Shown in pieces: positions 54,187 through 63,128 of a stretch of DNA of 64,000 nt. Under the pieces are notes generated by a model. It was not told the origin of the DNA. It saw only the letters and a list, made by a program, of their open reading frames with translations, and did not search any database. Both the position numbers and the translations under genes were made by a program. Source of the DNA: an uncultured bacterium (GTDB lineage Bacteria > Bacteroidota > Bacteroidia > CAILMK01); NCBI GenBank assembly GCA_903829945.1, contig CAIKRV010000078.1, positions 1 to 64,000 on the forward strand, read 5' to 3'. Every line of letters begins with the position of its first letter. Position 1 is the first letter of the stretch.

Positions 54187-54289
54187 TGGTGCAAAGTAAT
54201 AAAAATAATTTTGATTGAAATAAATAAATCCAATATCCCATTGAAGTAAATTCTTTAGGATATTGGATTGCAAAATTCACCGAAAGTCT

Positions 54290-55420
54290 CTACATTCTTA
54301 TCACCGCTCCATCTCTAATCTCCTCATTACCTTTGCTAAGAATTGTATCCCCTTCAGATAGGTGTCCAAATATTTCGATGCTTGTATCTGTTTCATAACC
54401 TTTTTTTACATCAATCCATTTGGCTTTACCTCGTACTATCCTTATGACGAATAAGTGCTCAGTAGATTGTACTAATGCATTTTTTGGTACAATTAAGGCA
54501 TTAGCGCCTCTTTGAATTTTTAAAATTACATCCGCATAAATACCGGATTTTAATTTTTGATTGGCATTAAAAATATCAGCCTCAATAACTTCTGATCGAA
54601 TTCCGGCATTTATACTTCCGGTCGTACGACTAACAGGCACTGTGAAAGTATCCCCTGGAAGCGTTTTCACTGTAAAAGAAATTGAGGTATGAATCAATCT
54701 GGCTGAAGTATAATACTCAGGAATTGCAACCACCAGCCTCAATGTATTTTCATCTTCCAGTTTAAATAATGGTTTTTCTGAATTTTTATTATTGGGTCCC
54801 ACCAGTGCCCCGGGATGTACATTTCTTTCAGTAATGATACCGTCAAATGGTGCACGGAGAATTAAATAGTTTTTTATTTCTGCTATCGATTGGCTGTATG
54901 ATTTAGCTGACGAAACATTTTCTAGAGCAGCAATCATTTGCATACTATCCATTTTCATTTTGGAGGCTGAAATATCTAAATCATTTGCAGCAACAGTTCC
55001 TGGCGTTTTACTGGTAGCTAAAATTCTTTTATAAGTTACAGCGCTAGTTTTATATAATGTTTGTTTTTCTAATAACACAGATTCTGCAGCATGAAGCTTA
55101 GACAATGCTTCTGCGAATTGTGCTTCTAACTCCGGAGCATCTAATATTGCAATTTTATCTCCCTTTTTTACTTTTGACCCTCTGTCTACTAGAACTTCCC
55201 TGACAAATCCATTAACTTTTGAGTATATTTCTACTTCCTGAAAAGGCTTTATTTCACCAGGTAATTGAATGGAACTGCTTATTTCTCCTTTTTTAATAAT
55301 TGTTATTGGTAATTTGTTGTCATTAGACACCATTTTTTCTTCTTTCGATTGTTCCTTGCATGATGCTAAGATTAATAACAGTGCTATAATATTTATAAAT
55401 TTATATTTTCTCATTTTCAT
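54290..55420 (-). CDS. RND efflux periplasmic adaptor lipoprotein
   Basis: 376 residues from the ATG at 55420. An earlier in-frame start (55477) would overlap the RND gene by 38 nt and precede the lipoprotein signal (LLILASC). Domains: lipoyl-like half-motifs (GEIKPFQEVEIYSKVNGFVREVLVDRGSKVKKGDKIAILD), a coiled-coil hairpin (~95-170), a second lipoyl half (LRAPFDGIITERNVHPGALVG), beta-barrel and membrane-proximal parts. It bridges the RND pump and TolC channel encoded upstream. Third gene of the pump operon. Confidence 0.9.
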   Translation of the reverse strand: MKMRKYKFINIIALLLILASCKEQSKEEKMVSNDNKLPITIIKKGEISSSIQLPGEIKPFQEVEIYSKVNGFVREVLVDRGSKVKKGDKIAILDAPELEAQFAEALSKLHAAESVLLEKQTLYKTSAVTYKRILATSKTPGTVAANDLDISASKMKMDSMQMIAALENVSSAKSYSQSIAEIKNYLILRAPFDGIITERNVHPGALVGPNNKNSEKPLFKLEDENTLRLVVAIPEYYTSARLIHTSISFTVKTLPGDTFTVPVSRTTGSINAGIRSEVIEADIFNANQKLKSGIYADVILKIQRGANALIVPKNALVQSTEHLFVIRIVRGKAKWIDVKKGYETDTSIEIFGHLSEGDTILSKGNEEIRDGAVIRM

Positions 55421-55439
55421 AATTTTTAATAATTGGAAT

Positions 55440-58400
55440 TTAATTTTGTGAGTTATCGAAGTATTTGCTTTTTTCATCCTCGGGATCTAATGAAACTGAA
55501 GCAATACTTGCATTTTTACGTATAGAAGAAAATGCCAGAGGTAAAATAAACAATGCAGCAAATGTAGAAGCTATCAATCCACCAATTACGGCTCTACCTA
55601 AAGGTGCAGTCTGATCTCCTGCTTCTCCTATGCCGGCTGCCATGGGTATCATTCCTGCAATCATTGCTAAACTAGTCATTAAAATTGGTCTTAATCTGAC
55701 ACCGGCTCCAATTATTGCAGCTTGTTCTGCATTATCATTTTCTAATCTCAGTCGTTCTGCATTAGTTACTATCAGGATCGCATTGGCCACTGAAACCCCG
55801 GTGGACATGATGATTCCCATATAGGACTGTAAATTGAGGGTAGATTTTGTAATTATTAATAAAACTAGTGAACCGGCTATAACTGCCGGAATGCTAACTA
55901 AGACTACTAAGGATAGTCCAAACGATTGATAATTTGCAGCTAATAATAAGAAAATTACTAATATAGCCACTATTAAACCCATTTGTAAGCTAGATAATGT
56001 CTCTGCTAATAATTTAACTAATCCATGTTGTTCTATAATTATTCCTTTTGGAGGCGTACCCATGCTTGATAAAATAGCATTGATTTTTGTCGAAACCGTT
56101 CCTAAATCTACACCTTTAATATTTGCTGTTAATGTCACTAACCTTCTTGGTCCCATACGATCATATTCTCCAACGGTAGTATCAATTTTTACATCTGCAA
56201 TATCCGCTACTATTGGTCTGGAATGATCTGGTTTTAATGGAATGTTTTTGATTGCTTCAAGGTCATTCATCAAGTATTCCGGTACTTCAACTTGGACTTG
56301 ATAGGCATATCCATTTTTAGGATCCATCCAAAGGTTTTTATCCGTAAAGCGACTGGATGATGTAGCTGCAGTTAATGATTTTGAAATTTCAGATACATTA
56401 AGGCCTAATTGGGCAGCGCGTTCACGATCAATATTAATAGTTATTGTGGGATACCTCAAAGGTTCAGAAATTTGGACATCACGCAAATAATCAATTTTCG
56501 AAAGTTTATTTTTTATTTGATCAGCCACCTTTTTTGCATCATCCAAATTTTTACCGGCTACCATTATTTCTACAGGAGTAGGAGAGCCCTGGCTCATTAT
56601 TTTACAAGTTAATTCAATCGGCTCAAAGGAGATTTTTAATTCAGGAATTTCATGTGCAATATCAATTCTAAGTTTTTCTTTAAAATCTTCAATATCTGGA
56701 TGAAAATCTTCACTTAATTTCACCTGCATAACTGCTTCATGAGGTCCGCTGTTAAATATAAAAATATTACTGGTTCCATAACTGGAAGGCATCATTCCTA
56801 CAAATGCAGAACTAATACTTACATGATTTGGTCCTGCATCTTTGTCAATAATTTGTAAAACCTTCAATAGTTTTAATTCCGTTCTTTCAATTCTTGTTCC
56901 ATCAGCAGCTCTGATTCTTAACTGAAATTCACTGCTATTTGCTTGCGGTAGGATATCCTTTCCAATAATAAATGCACAAATAATAATTATGCTAAAAATT
57001 CCAATAAAGTAGAATAGTAAAACTTGACGTCTTTTTTTCATTAAACGTCCAAGTGTTTCCATAAATTTAAGCTTTATCTTTTCAAAGCGATTAAGTTTTT
57101 TAGGATGCTTTTCTTCAAATAAGACATCCTTTTGAACATCTGCAACTTCAAATGAATTTAGTGCTAAAGTAGCATGGTGTGAGTGATGATGATGAAATAA
57201 ATTTTCTTTCAACATCCAATTGGCAATTACAGGCACAAATGTTTGAGATAAAATAAAAGATGCAATCATTGCATAACCAATGGATAATGAAAGAGGTAAA
57301 AACATTGATTTAGGAATCCCTTTCATCATGAATGAAGGAGCAAATACAGCTAAAACACACAATAAAATTAAAAATGCGGGTAAGGCAATTTCACGAGTGG
57401 CATCCAATATTGCACGAGATTTTAATTTCCCCATTTCTAAATGTTGATGAATGTTTTCAATAGTAACCGTAGCTTGATCAACTAAAATTCCTATGGCTAA
57501 TGCAAGTCCGCTTAAGGTCATTATATTGATGGTTTGTCCCGATAAATAAAGACATAAAACTGATGTTAAAATGGCAATAGGAATAGTTAGTACCACAATT
57601 AAAGCGGAGCGTTTGTCTCCTAAGAATAATAATACCATGAGTCCGGTAAGTATTGCGCCTAGGATTCCTTCACTGATTAAGCTTTTAACTGCATTAATCA
57701 CATATACCGATTGATCAAATTCATAAGATATTTTAACATCATCAGGCAATAGGCTTTGCATTTGTGGTAATGCTTTTTTTACATTATTTACAACATCCCA
57801 AGTGGAAGCCTCTGCCCGTTTAGTAACTGGGATATAAACTGCTCTTTTACCATTTACTAAGGCGTAACCTGTAGTTACATCAGCACCATCTTCAACAGAG
57901 GCAATATCTCTTATAAAGACGGTAGTTCCACTGCCTTTCCGAATGGGTATTGATAAAAAATCTTTTACTTTTTCGATAACTGAATTAACTGGGCTTAAAT
58001 ACATGAAATCTCCCATTCTTATATTCCCGGCAGGTGCGATAGTATTACCCAATGTTATTGCTTTTACGATTTCATCAGGGCTCAATTGATAACTTCGCAT
58101 CCTTTCAGGATCTACTTTTATTACTATTGTTCTGGCATTTCCTCCAAACGGAGGCGGTGAAGATACTCCGGGAATGGAGGAAAACATAGCTCGAATTTTT
58201 GTTGAAGCTAAATCTTGAATTTCATTTAACGAACGAGTATTGCTTTTAAAAACGATTTCACCTACTGGCAAGGAGGATGCATCGAATCGCACAACCGTTG
58301 GTGGTACCGTCCCGGCCGGTAAATAGCTCATCACACGATTGACTTGAGAGGCAACTTCACCTGCGGCTTGTGCCATATCTGTCCCTTCATAAAAGCTTAA

Positions 58401-58676
58401 TTTTATTAAGGATAATCCTTGGATGTTTTTTACCTCAATATTCTTAATTCCACTAACGTATAGAAATTGATCTTGATATCGAGTGGATATAAATCCTTCC
58501 ATTTGTGCAGGTGACATTCCGCCATATTGTTGTGCTATATAAATGGTAGGTAAATCTAATTTAGGAAATATATCAACAGGGATATTGAATATTGAAGCCA
58601 ATGAAAAACTAAATATACTAATAATTGCTACAATTATTGTTATTGGATTTCTAAGTGCACTTTTTAATAATGACAT
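55440..58676 (-). CDS. RND-family efflux transporter with non-canonical proton relay
   Basis: 1078 residues with the AcrB-type layout: 12 membrane helices and two large periplasmic loops. Helix 4 reads AIGILVDQATVTIENI, so the usual Asp-Asp pair is D400-Q401. Helix 10 reads STGVSVANAILIVTNAE, with Ala (964) where AcrB has Lys940. A histidine cluster HHHHSHH (495-501) lies in the cytoplasmic linker after helix 6. Family motifs such as ARTIVIKVDPERM and RLRPILMTSLAMIAGMIPMA are intact, so it is not a pseudogene. Substrate unknown. The operon order TolC-RND-adaptor is the reverse of acrAB. Confidence 0.92.
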   Translation of the reverse strand: MSLLKSALRNPITIIVAIISIFSFSLASIFNIPVDIFPKLDLPTIYIAQQYGGMSPAQMEGFISTRYQDQFLYVSGIKNIEVKNIQGLSLIKLSFYEGTDMAQAAGEVASQVNRVMSYLPAGTVPPTVVRFDASSLPVGEIVFKSNTRSLNEIQDLASTKIRAMFSSIPGVSSPPPFGGNARTIVIKVDPERMRSYQLSPDEIVKAITLGNTIAPAGNIRMGDFMYLSPVNSVIEKVKDFLSIPIRKGSGTTVFIRDIASVEDGADVTTGYALVNGKRAVYIPVTKRAEASTWDVVNNVKKALPQMQSLLPDDVKISYEFDQSVYVINAVKSLISEGILGAILTGLMVLLFLGDKRSALIVVLTIPIAILTSVLCLYLSGQTINIMTLSGLALAIGILVDQATVTIENIHQHLEMGKLKSRAILDATREIALPAFLILLCVLAVFAPSFMMKGIPKSMFLPLSLSIGYAMIASFILSQTFVPVIANWMLKENLFHHHHSHHATLALNSFEVADVQKDVLFEEKHPKKLNRFEKIKLKFMETLGRLMKKRRQVLLFYFIGIFSIIIICAFIIGKDILPQANSSEFQLRIRAADGTRIERTELKLLKVLQIIDKDAGPNHVSISSAFVGMMPSSYGTSNIFIFNSGPHEAVMQVKLSEDFHPDIEDFKEKLRIDIAHEIPELKISFEPIELTCKIMSQGSPTPVEIMVAGKNLDDAKKVADQIKNKLSKIDYLRDVQISEPLRYPTITINIDRERAAQLGLNVSEISKSLTAATSSSRFTDKNLWMDPKNGYAYQVQVEVPEYLMNDLEAIKNIPLKPDHSRPIVADIADVKIDTTVGEYDRMGPRRLVTLTANIKGVDLGTVSTKINAILSSMGTPPKGIIIEQHGLVKLLAETLSSLQMGLIVAILVIFLLLAANYQSFGLSLVVLVSIPAVIAGSLVLLIITKSTLNLQSYMGIIMSTGVSVANAILIVTNAERLRLENDNAEQAAIIGAGVRLRPILMTSLAMIAGMIPMAAGIGEAGDQTAPLGRAVIGGLIASTFAALFILPLAFSSIRKNASIASVSLDPEDEKSKYFDNSQN

Positions 58677-58687
58677 AAGAAATAATT

Positions 58688-60073
58688 TTAAAATTGTTTT
58701 GTAAAAATACTTAAGTCACCTATGGATTCTGCTTTAAATAGTAATGCCTTCCAAGCTGCATTTATATAAATTGTTTGCGCAGTTTCCGCTCTATTTAAAT
58801 TGTATAAAGCCTGTGCCAAATCAACGATACTTGCTAAACCGTTATTGTACATAGTTAATTTTTGATTGTAATTATCAGTCCCTGCTTTTAGTTGATTAGG
58901 AGCTTCATTTGCTTGTTTTAAAGAAAGGACTAAATTGTCATCTGCTAATTGCTGTTCATTTTTAAGTTCTTGTTTAATGCCATTTAGATTTTCCTTTTCC
59001 GATGCTATTTTTAGATGTTCAACCCTTTTTAATAAAATGTTTTTTGGAATATCTGATATTGTAAATGTACATGCTATTCCAATTGCGTAATTAAAGCGAG
59101 TTAAATTAGTTCCTTCATTAAAAGAAGTTGAATTTTCAGATTTTGAAATAGGAGACAAACCACTTCCGCGTCCCCAATCCGCCCCTAACAAGGAGAATTT
59201 TGGCAAGTAATTCAGAGCGATATAATGTTCTTTAGCTTGACTTTCTTTTATTCTACTTTCGAAATATCGAACTAAAGGATGATTTATTACGCTATGTATA
59301 GTATCAAGTTTTAATAAGGCGTTAGAAAAACTCATTGTATCCGGATTAAATTCATTATTTAAAATTCCGATACTATTCGCGAGAATATTTTTTTGTTCAT
59401 TCTCTTTTTTTTCAAGCTCAAATAATTGCAACTTGGCATTGGATATTTCAGCCGCCGCAAAACTTGAATCTACGCCTGGTTTGAGCCCATTACGTACATT
59501 AGCAATGATAGATTTTTGTAAAGTTAACGCGCGCTCAAGATTTTTTTCTTGGACAATTTTTAATTGGTGATAACTTAGAAAATCCAAATAACTAATACAT
59601 ATTCTAATATACATGTTAAATTTTTCATTTTCATAAGCTCCTAGTTCAGTTGCATATGATGCTTTAGAAATGTTAACCTTTGCTCTTATTTGACCAAATC
59701 CATACAATGGCAATTCTAAATAGGCTAATCCGATGCTGCCAAAATATGATTTAGGATCACTGGTATTATTAATGGCTCCTGAAATGGGTACCACAACACC
59801 ATAGGGGAAATAAGTACCTGCTAAAGAATTTGCAGTTGCATTGTCTATTTGTGCATGCAACTTAATATTTGGCAGGTAGTCCATCTGACTGGCTAAAATA
59901 TTTGCTTTTGCTGAAGATACTTGAAGTTGCTTAGCTTTTATTTGAGGATAATTTTTCTCTGCTAATATTAATGCATCTTTTAGACTTAATGACTTTAACT
60001 GCGCCGTAATTGAGGTACAAACCATACAAGCCAATACAAGCTGTATCATTTTAAATACTTTTAAATTACTCAT
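58688..60073 (-). CDS. TolC-family outer-membrane efflux protein
   Basis: 461 residues. Signal peptide about 1-25 (ends in SITAQ). Two repeated helical halves of the TolC fold: LSLKDALILAEKNYPQIKAKQLQV at the N-terminus and NQLKAGTDNYNQKLTMYNNGLASIVDLAQALYNLNRAE near the C-terminus. It forms the outer-membrane duct for the RND pump; the stop codon is 11 nt before the RND start. First clearly recognised gene of the operon, with a 500-bp stretch between it and the likely promoter at 60600. Confidence 0.9.
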   Translation of the reverse strand: MSNLKVFKMIQLVLACMVCTSITAQLKSLSLKDALILAEKNYPQIKAKQLQVSSAKANILASQMDYLPNIKLHAQIDNATANSLAGTYFPYGVVVPISGAINNTSDPKSYFGSIGLAYLELPLYGFGQIRAKVNISKASYATELGAYENEKFNMYIRICISYLDFLSYHQLKIVQEKNLERALTLQKSIIANVRNGLKPGVDSSFAAAEISNAKLQLFELEKKENEQKNILANSIGILNNEFNPDTMSFSNALLKLDTIHSVINHPLVRYFESRIKESQAKEHYIALNYLPKFSLLGADWGRGSGLSPISKSENSTSFNEGTNLTRFNYAIGIACTFTISDIPKNILLKRVEHLKIASEKENLNGIKQELKNEQQLADDNLVLSLKQANEAPNQLKAGTDNYNQKLTMYNNGLASIVDLAQALYNLNRAETAQTIYINAAWKALLFKAESIGDLSIFTKQF

Positions 60074-60185
60074 ATTATATCTATTGTTTAAGAATTAAAA
60101 TTAAATAGTGCATCTTGCACCTGTTTTGGATAATTTTGGTAGAAGGATAACTACCTTATAGAGAGGGGTGAAACCTCTATAAAAG
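60074..60185 (-). other. Spacer between the small ORF and the TolC-like gene, with a hairpin
   Basis: Contains an 8-bp perfect hairpin TTATAGAG/CTCTATAA (about 60154-60180). It sits in the probable leader of the efflux operon. No other feature seen. Confidence 0.4.
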
Positions 60186-60569
60186 TCAAATTCTAAACAG
60201 ACAATTGACAATATGTAGGCTCACCTTGCGTAAGCCTATGCTTGGATGTGGGATAGGGATGAAATTTAATTTTGACTTCAGTTCCAATTTTGCAGTTGGA
60301 AGAAATGACTTTATTAAGACGTTAAAATGAGCCAACAGTGAACAAAGTGCCTTTCCATGGTTAGTAACAATGGCTTGCATTCGTACCCTTGGCGGAAAAT
60401 GTGATTTACATTTTAATAAACTATTGCTGTTTGAAACAATAGTGCTTGTATTATTAAAGGAACGGCTTGTGTGCAGGAATATCGACGCATTGTCATAAAT
60501 AACAGTAAATAAAAGCCTTAGAATAAAAATTCCAACTAAAAATCTGCTATATTTAGTGCTCCTCGTCAC
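60186..60569 (-). CDS. Possible small exported protein at the head of the efflux operon
   Basis: 127 codons from a GTG at 60569, with no early ATG. The N-terminus has a hydrophobic stretch (FLVGIFILRLLFTVIYDNA) like a signal peptide. The rest is basic with scattered His and Cys (KCKSHFPPR, IPHPSIGLRKVSLHIVNC). A TAACTTTG box on the same strand at 60600-60607 would start transcription just before it, and the TolC-like gene follows after 112 nt. I recognise no family. It could be a genuine leader protein, or simply an untranslated leader that happens to be open. Confidence 0.35.
   Translation of the reverse strand: MTRSTKYSRFLVGIFILRLLFTVIYDNASIFLHTSRSFNNTSTIVSNSNSLLKCKSHFPPRVRMQAIVTNHGKALCSLLAHFNVLIKSFLPTAKLELKSKLNFIPIPHPSIGLRKVSLHIVNCLFRI
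60216..60238. other. Hairpin in the efflux operon leader region
   Basis: TAGGCT/AGCCTA with an inner AC/GT pairing and a CTTGC loop. It lies within the possible small ORF, so it could be RNA structure or chance. Confidence 0.3.
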
Positions 60570-60599
60570 GAATTAAATTTCAATAATAAAATTATTAGA

Positions 60600-60607
60600 C
60601 AAAGTTA
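60600..60607 (-). promoter_or_regulatory. Candidate -7 box TAACTTTG of the RND efflux operon
   Basis: Exact TAnnTTTG match on the minus strand, 30 bp before the possible GTG start and 69 bp from the Pho-like array of the divergent porin gene. Confidence 0.45.
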
Positions 60608-60675
60608 TGTACTAAAGTTTAAGATTTTGAGCGTACGTAAAATTTAATTTTTTGATAGTGTAGGACTAAGGCTTG

Positions 60676-60725
60676 TTAACAATTACATAACATATGAGTA
60701 AAGTTAGCTTAACAATTCCGTAACA
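60676..60725 (+). promoter_or_regulatory. Pho-box-like array upstream of the porin-pstS operon
   Basis: Five half-sites in exact 11-bp register: TTAACA (60676), ATAACA (60687), GTAAAG (60698), TTAACA (60709) and GTAACA (60720). The outer pairs form two copies of TTAACAATTnnnTAACA 33 bp apart. A near -7 box CAACTTTG (60724-60731) follows directly. Direct repeats at 11-bp spacing are the binding geometry of PhoB/PhoP response regulators. Confidence 0.6.
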
Positions 60726-60782
60726 ACTTTGCACCATTAATAAACAGTGTAAAACTTGTTAAATACAATTAATTTAATATTT

Positions 60783-62030
60783 ATGAAAAAAAGGTTATTG
60801 ACACTTGCATTTGCCACATTTACGTTGGCTGCAATGCTACCGGGCGCGGTGAACGCACAAACAACCACTACAGACGCTCCTGCTACCGATGAGTTCAAGC
60901 CATCCGGTAAACTTTGGGGTTATGCATTTGGTGATTATTCTTATAAAGTACATGCTGACTCTACAGGTACTGCTGGTAAGAGAACTAGTCCGGGAAACCA
61001 ATATTTAGGTCAAGCGAAAGACTTTGGTTCATTTGCTTTCAGACGTATATATTTGGGGTATGACTATAATTTTGCTCCAACCGTTAAAACTCAATTATTG
61101 TTGGCTCATGAAAGTGATGCAACATTAGCTGCTGATGGAAATCGTACTTTTTATATCAAGTTAGCTAATATTCGTTGGACATTTGCAAAAAATACTGATT
61201 TAGTAGTTGGTTCTCAAGAAACACCGGGCTTCCCTATGTTGGAAGAAAAAATTTGGGGATATAGATCTATTGAAAAAACCATTACGGATTTCAGAAAGAT
61301 TATTACCTCAACAGATTTAGGTGCTTCTATCCAAGGTAAATTTAATGACAAAGGAGATTATGGATATAATTTCTTATTCTCCAATGGTTCTGTTGCTGCT
61401 CCTGAAAATGATCCTTACAAAAAATTATCTGCTGATGTTTATGGTAAATTCATGGATCAAAAAATCGTAATTGATCTTTATGGAGATTATAATTTGAGCA
61501 AACGTACTCCTACTGAAGTAAGTAAAGCTACTGGTAAGTTATTTGCTGCTTATACAACTCCGGGATTAACAGTTGGTGTTACTGTATTTGAACAAGTACA
61601 AGAACATGCTGTAACTTATACTGAAAGTGGTTCCACAACCAAATTAAACAAAAATGCTGTAGTATTTGGATACTCTGCTTTTGTAACCGGTGCAATAATT
61701 AAAGATAAGTTGAATTTCTTTGCCCGTTATGATAATTTCAATCCTGATAATTCTTATAACAGCAGCCGTACTTATTCTGCGGGTAGCTCTTATTATACTA
61801 CTACTACCGGTGGTATTTTAGCACCGGTTCTTGAAAATTTCATCACTTTAGGTGTTGATTGGATGCCGGCTAAAAATGTTCATTTCATGCCAAATATTTG
61901 GATTGATACTTATTCTAATCCGGCTGCAAATGCAATTAAGTTGAACAAATCTGATAATGATATTGAAGCTCGTATGACTTTCTACTATATTTTCGGTAAG
62001 GAAAATAACAATATACCGAACAAATTGTAA
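60783..62030 (+). CDS. Porin, probably phosphate-related
   Basis: 415 residues from the ATG at 60783; the frame opens at 60756 but the signal peptide starts at MKKRLLTLAFATF (cleaved after VNAQ). The mature protein has the strand pattern of phosphate-selective OprO/OprP-like barrels (SFAFRRIYLGYDYNF, VKTQLLLAHESD, FYIKLANIRWTFAKNTDLVVGSQETPGF) and a final strand DIEARMTFYYIFG. It sits 29 nt before pstS, downstream of the Pho-like array. A phosphate role is inferred mainly from this context. Confidence 0.82.
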   Translation: MKKRLLTLAFATFTLAAMLPGAVNAQTTTTDAPATDEFKPSGKLWGYAFGDYSYKVHADSTGTAGKRTSPGNQYLGQAKDFGSFAFRRIYLGYDYNFAPTVKTQLLLAHESDATLAADGNRTFYIKLANIRWTFAKNTDLVVGSQETPGFPMLEEKIWGYRSIEKTITDFRKIITSTDLGASIQGKFNDKGDYGYNFLFSNGSVAAPENDPYKKLSADVYGKFMDQKIVIDLYGDYNLSKRTPTEVSKATGKLFAAYTTPGLTVGVTVFEQVQEHAVTYTESGSTTKLNKNAVVFGYSAFVTGAIIKDKLNFFARYDNFNPDNSYNSSRTYSAGSSYYTTTTGGILAPVLENFITLGVDWMPAKNVHFMPNIWIDTYSNPAANAIKLNKSDNDIEARMTFYYIFGKENNNIPNKL

Positions 62031-62059
62031 TTATTGATAACCATTAAATTTTATAAACT

Positions 62060-62881
62060 ATGAAATCTTTAAAATTAATCATTGCTCTTTTCCTTTCAGG
62101 AATGGTGAGCTTTGGTACTCAGGGACAGCTTAAAATAAAGGGAAGTGATACTGTATTGCCTTTATCCCAAAAAGAAGCTGAAAAATATATGGCTTCTCAC
62201 AAAGGAGCAAATATTTCTGTATCCGGTGGAGGAAGCGGTGTGGGCATTACTGCTCTTATTGATAACAACACTGATATTGCAATGTCTTCTCGTTCTATGA
62301 AAATGGAAGAGAAAATGAAATTGAATGATACTAAAAGAGCATTCAAGGAAGTAATGATTGCAAAGGATGCTTTGGCTGTAATTGTAAATAAAAGCAACCC
62401 TGTAAGCAAACTAACTCGTCAACAATTAGAAGATATTTTCACAGGAAAAATAACTAATTGGAAAGAAGTAGGAGGCCCTGATTTAAAGATTATCGTTTAT
62501 ACACGTGAATCTAGCTCCGGTACCTATGAATTTTTCAAAGAACACGTAATGATGAAAAAGAATTACGCTGCTGATGCTTTGGCAAAACCTGCTACCGGTG
62601 ATATTGTTCAAAGTGTAAGCCAAACCAAAGGAGCTATTGGTTATGTAGGCCTAGCCTATTTATCTAAAACGGTAAATTCTATTGCCGTTAGCTTTGATGG
62701 CAAAACATTTGAAAAACCAAGTTTCAAAGGTGCTAAAACCGGTACATATCCGGTATCAAGACCATTATTTTATTATTACTTAGTTTCTAAGGAAAAAGAG
62801 GTTAAGCCTTTCTTAGATTATATCCTATCAAAAGAAGGTCAAAAGATCGTTGATGAAGTAGGATATGTATCAATAAAATAA
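62060..62881 (+). CDS. pstS: Phosphate ABC transporter substrate-binding protein
   Basis: 273 residues. Signal peptide about 1-22. Family motifs: IKGSDTVLPLSQKEAEKYM, the glycine-rich SVSGGGSGVGI, DIAMSSRSM and the phosphate-contact segment TRESSSGTYEFF, then GAIGYVGLAYL. It captures phosphate in the periplasm. It forms an operon with the porin upstream and is ended by a strong palindromic terminator. No pstC, pstA or pstB is visible here; the transporter genes may lie elsewhere. Confidence 0.92.
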   Translation: MKSLKLIIALFLSGMVSFGTQGQLKIKGSDTVLPLSQKEAEKYMASHKGANISVSGGGSGVGITALIDNNTDIAMSSRSMKMEEKMKLNDTKRAFKEVMIAKDALAVIVNKSNPVSKLTRQQLEDIFTGKITNWKEVGGPDLKIIVYTRESSSGTYEFFKEHVMMKKNYAADALAKPATGDIVQSVSQTKGAIGYVGLAYLSKTVNSIAVSFDGKTFEKPSFKGAKTGTYPVSRPLFYYYLVSKEKEVKPFLDYILSKEGQKIVDEVGYVSIK

Positions 62882-62939
62882 TTGGGCAATCATTTTAAGA
62901 TGGCCACAATTTAGAATGTTTAGTTAATAATGGCAGAGG

Positions 62940-62969
62940 CGCCCGGAATTAATTCCGGGCGTTTTTTTT
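62940..62969 (+). terminator. Intrinsic terminator of the porin-pstS operon
   Basis: A perfect 22-nt palindrome (62940-62950 with 62951-62961, CGCCCGG core) followed by eight T. Confidence 0.9.
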
Positions 62970-63039
62970 AATTATTTTCAACATTAATACTAATTTTTAT
63001 TTTCGCAACACATTGTTAAACAATAATATAAAAAAGTGC

Positions 63040-63111
63040 TTAACAATAACTTAATATTGAGCTAACATTAGCTTAATAATTGGGAAATCATAGCGTAACA
63101 ATTACTTAATA
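63040..63111 (+). promoter_or_regulatory. Pho-box-like array upstream of the DUF47-pit operon
   Basis: Half-sites at 63040 TTAACA, 63051 TTAATA, 63062 CTAACA, 63073 TTAATA, 63095 GTAACA and 63106 TTAATA, all on one 11-bp grid with one empty slot at 63084. Read as pairs, these are three copies of nTAACA-N5-TTAATA. The -7 box lies 17 bp downstream. Confidence 0.65.
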
Positions 63112-63128
63112 CTGAAATTGGTTTTTAT

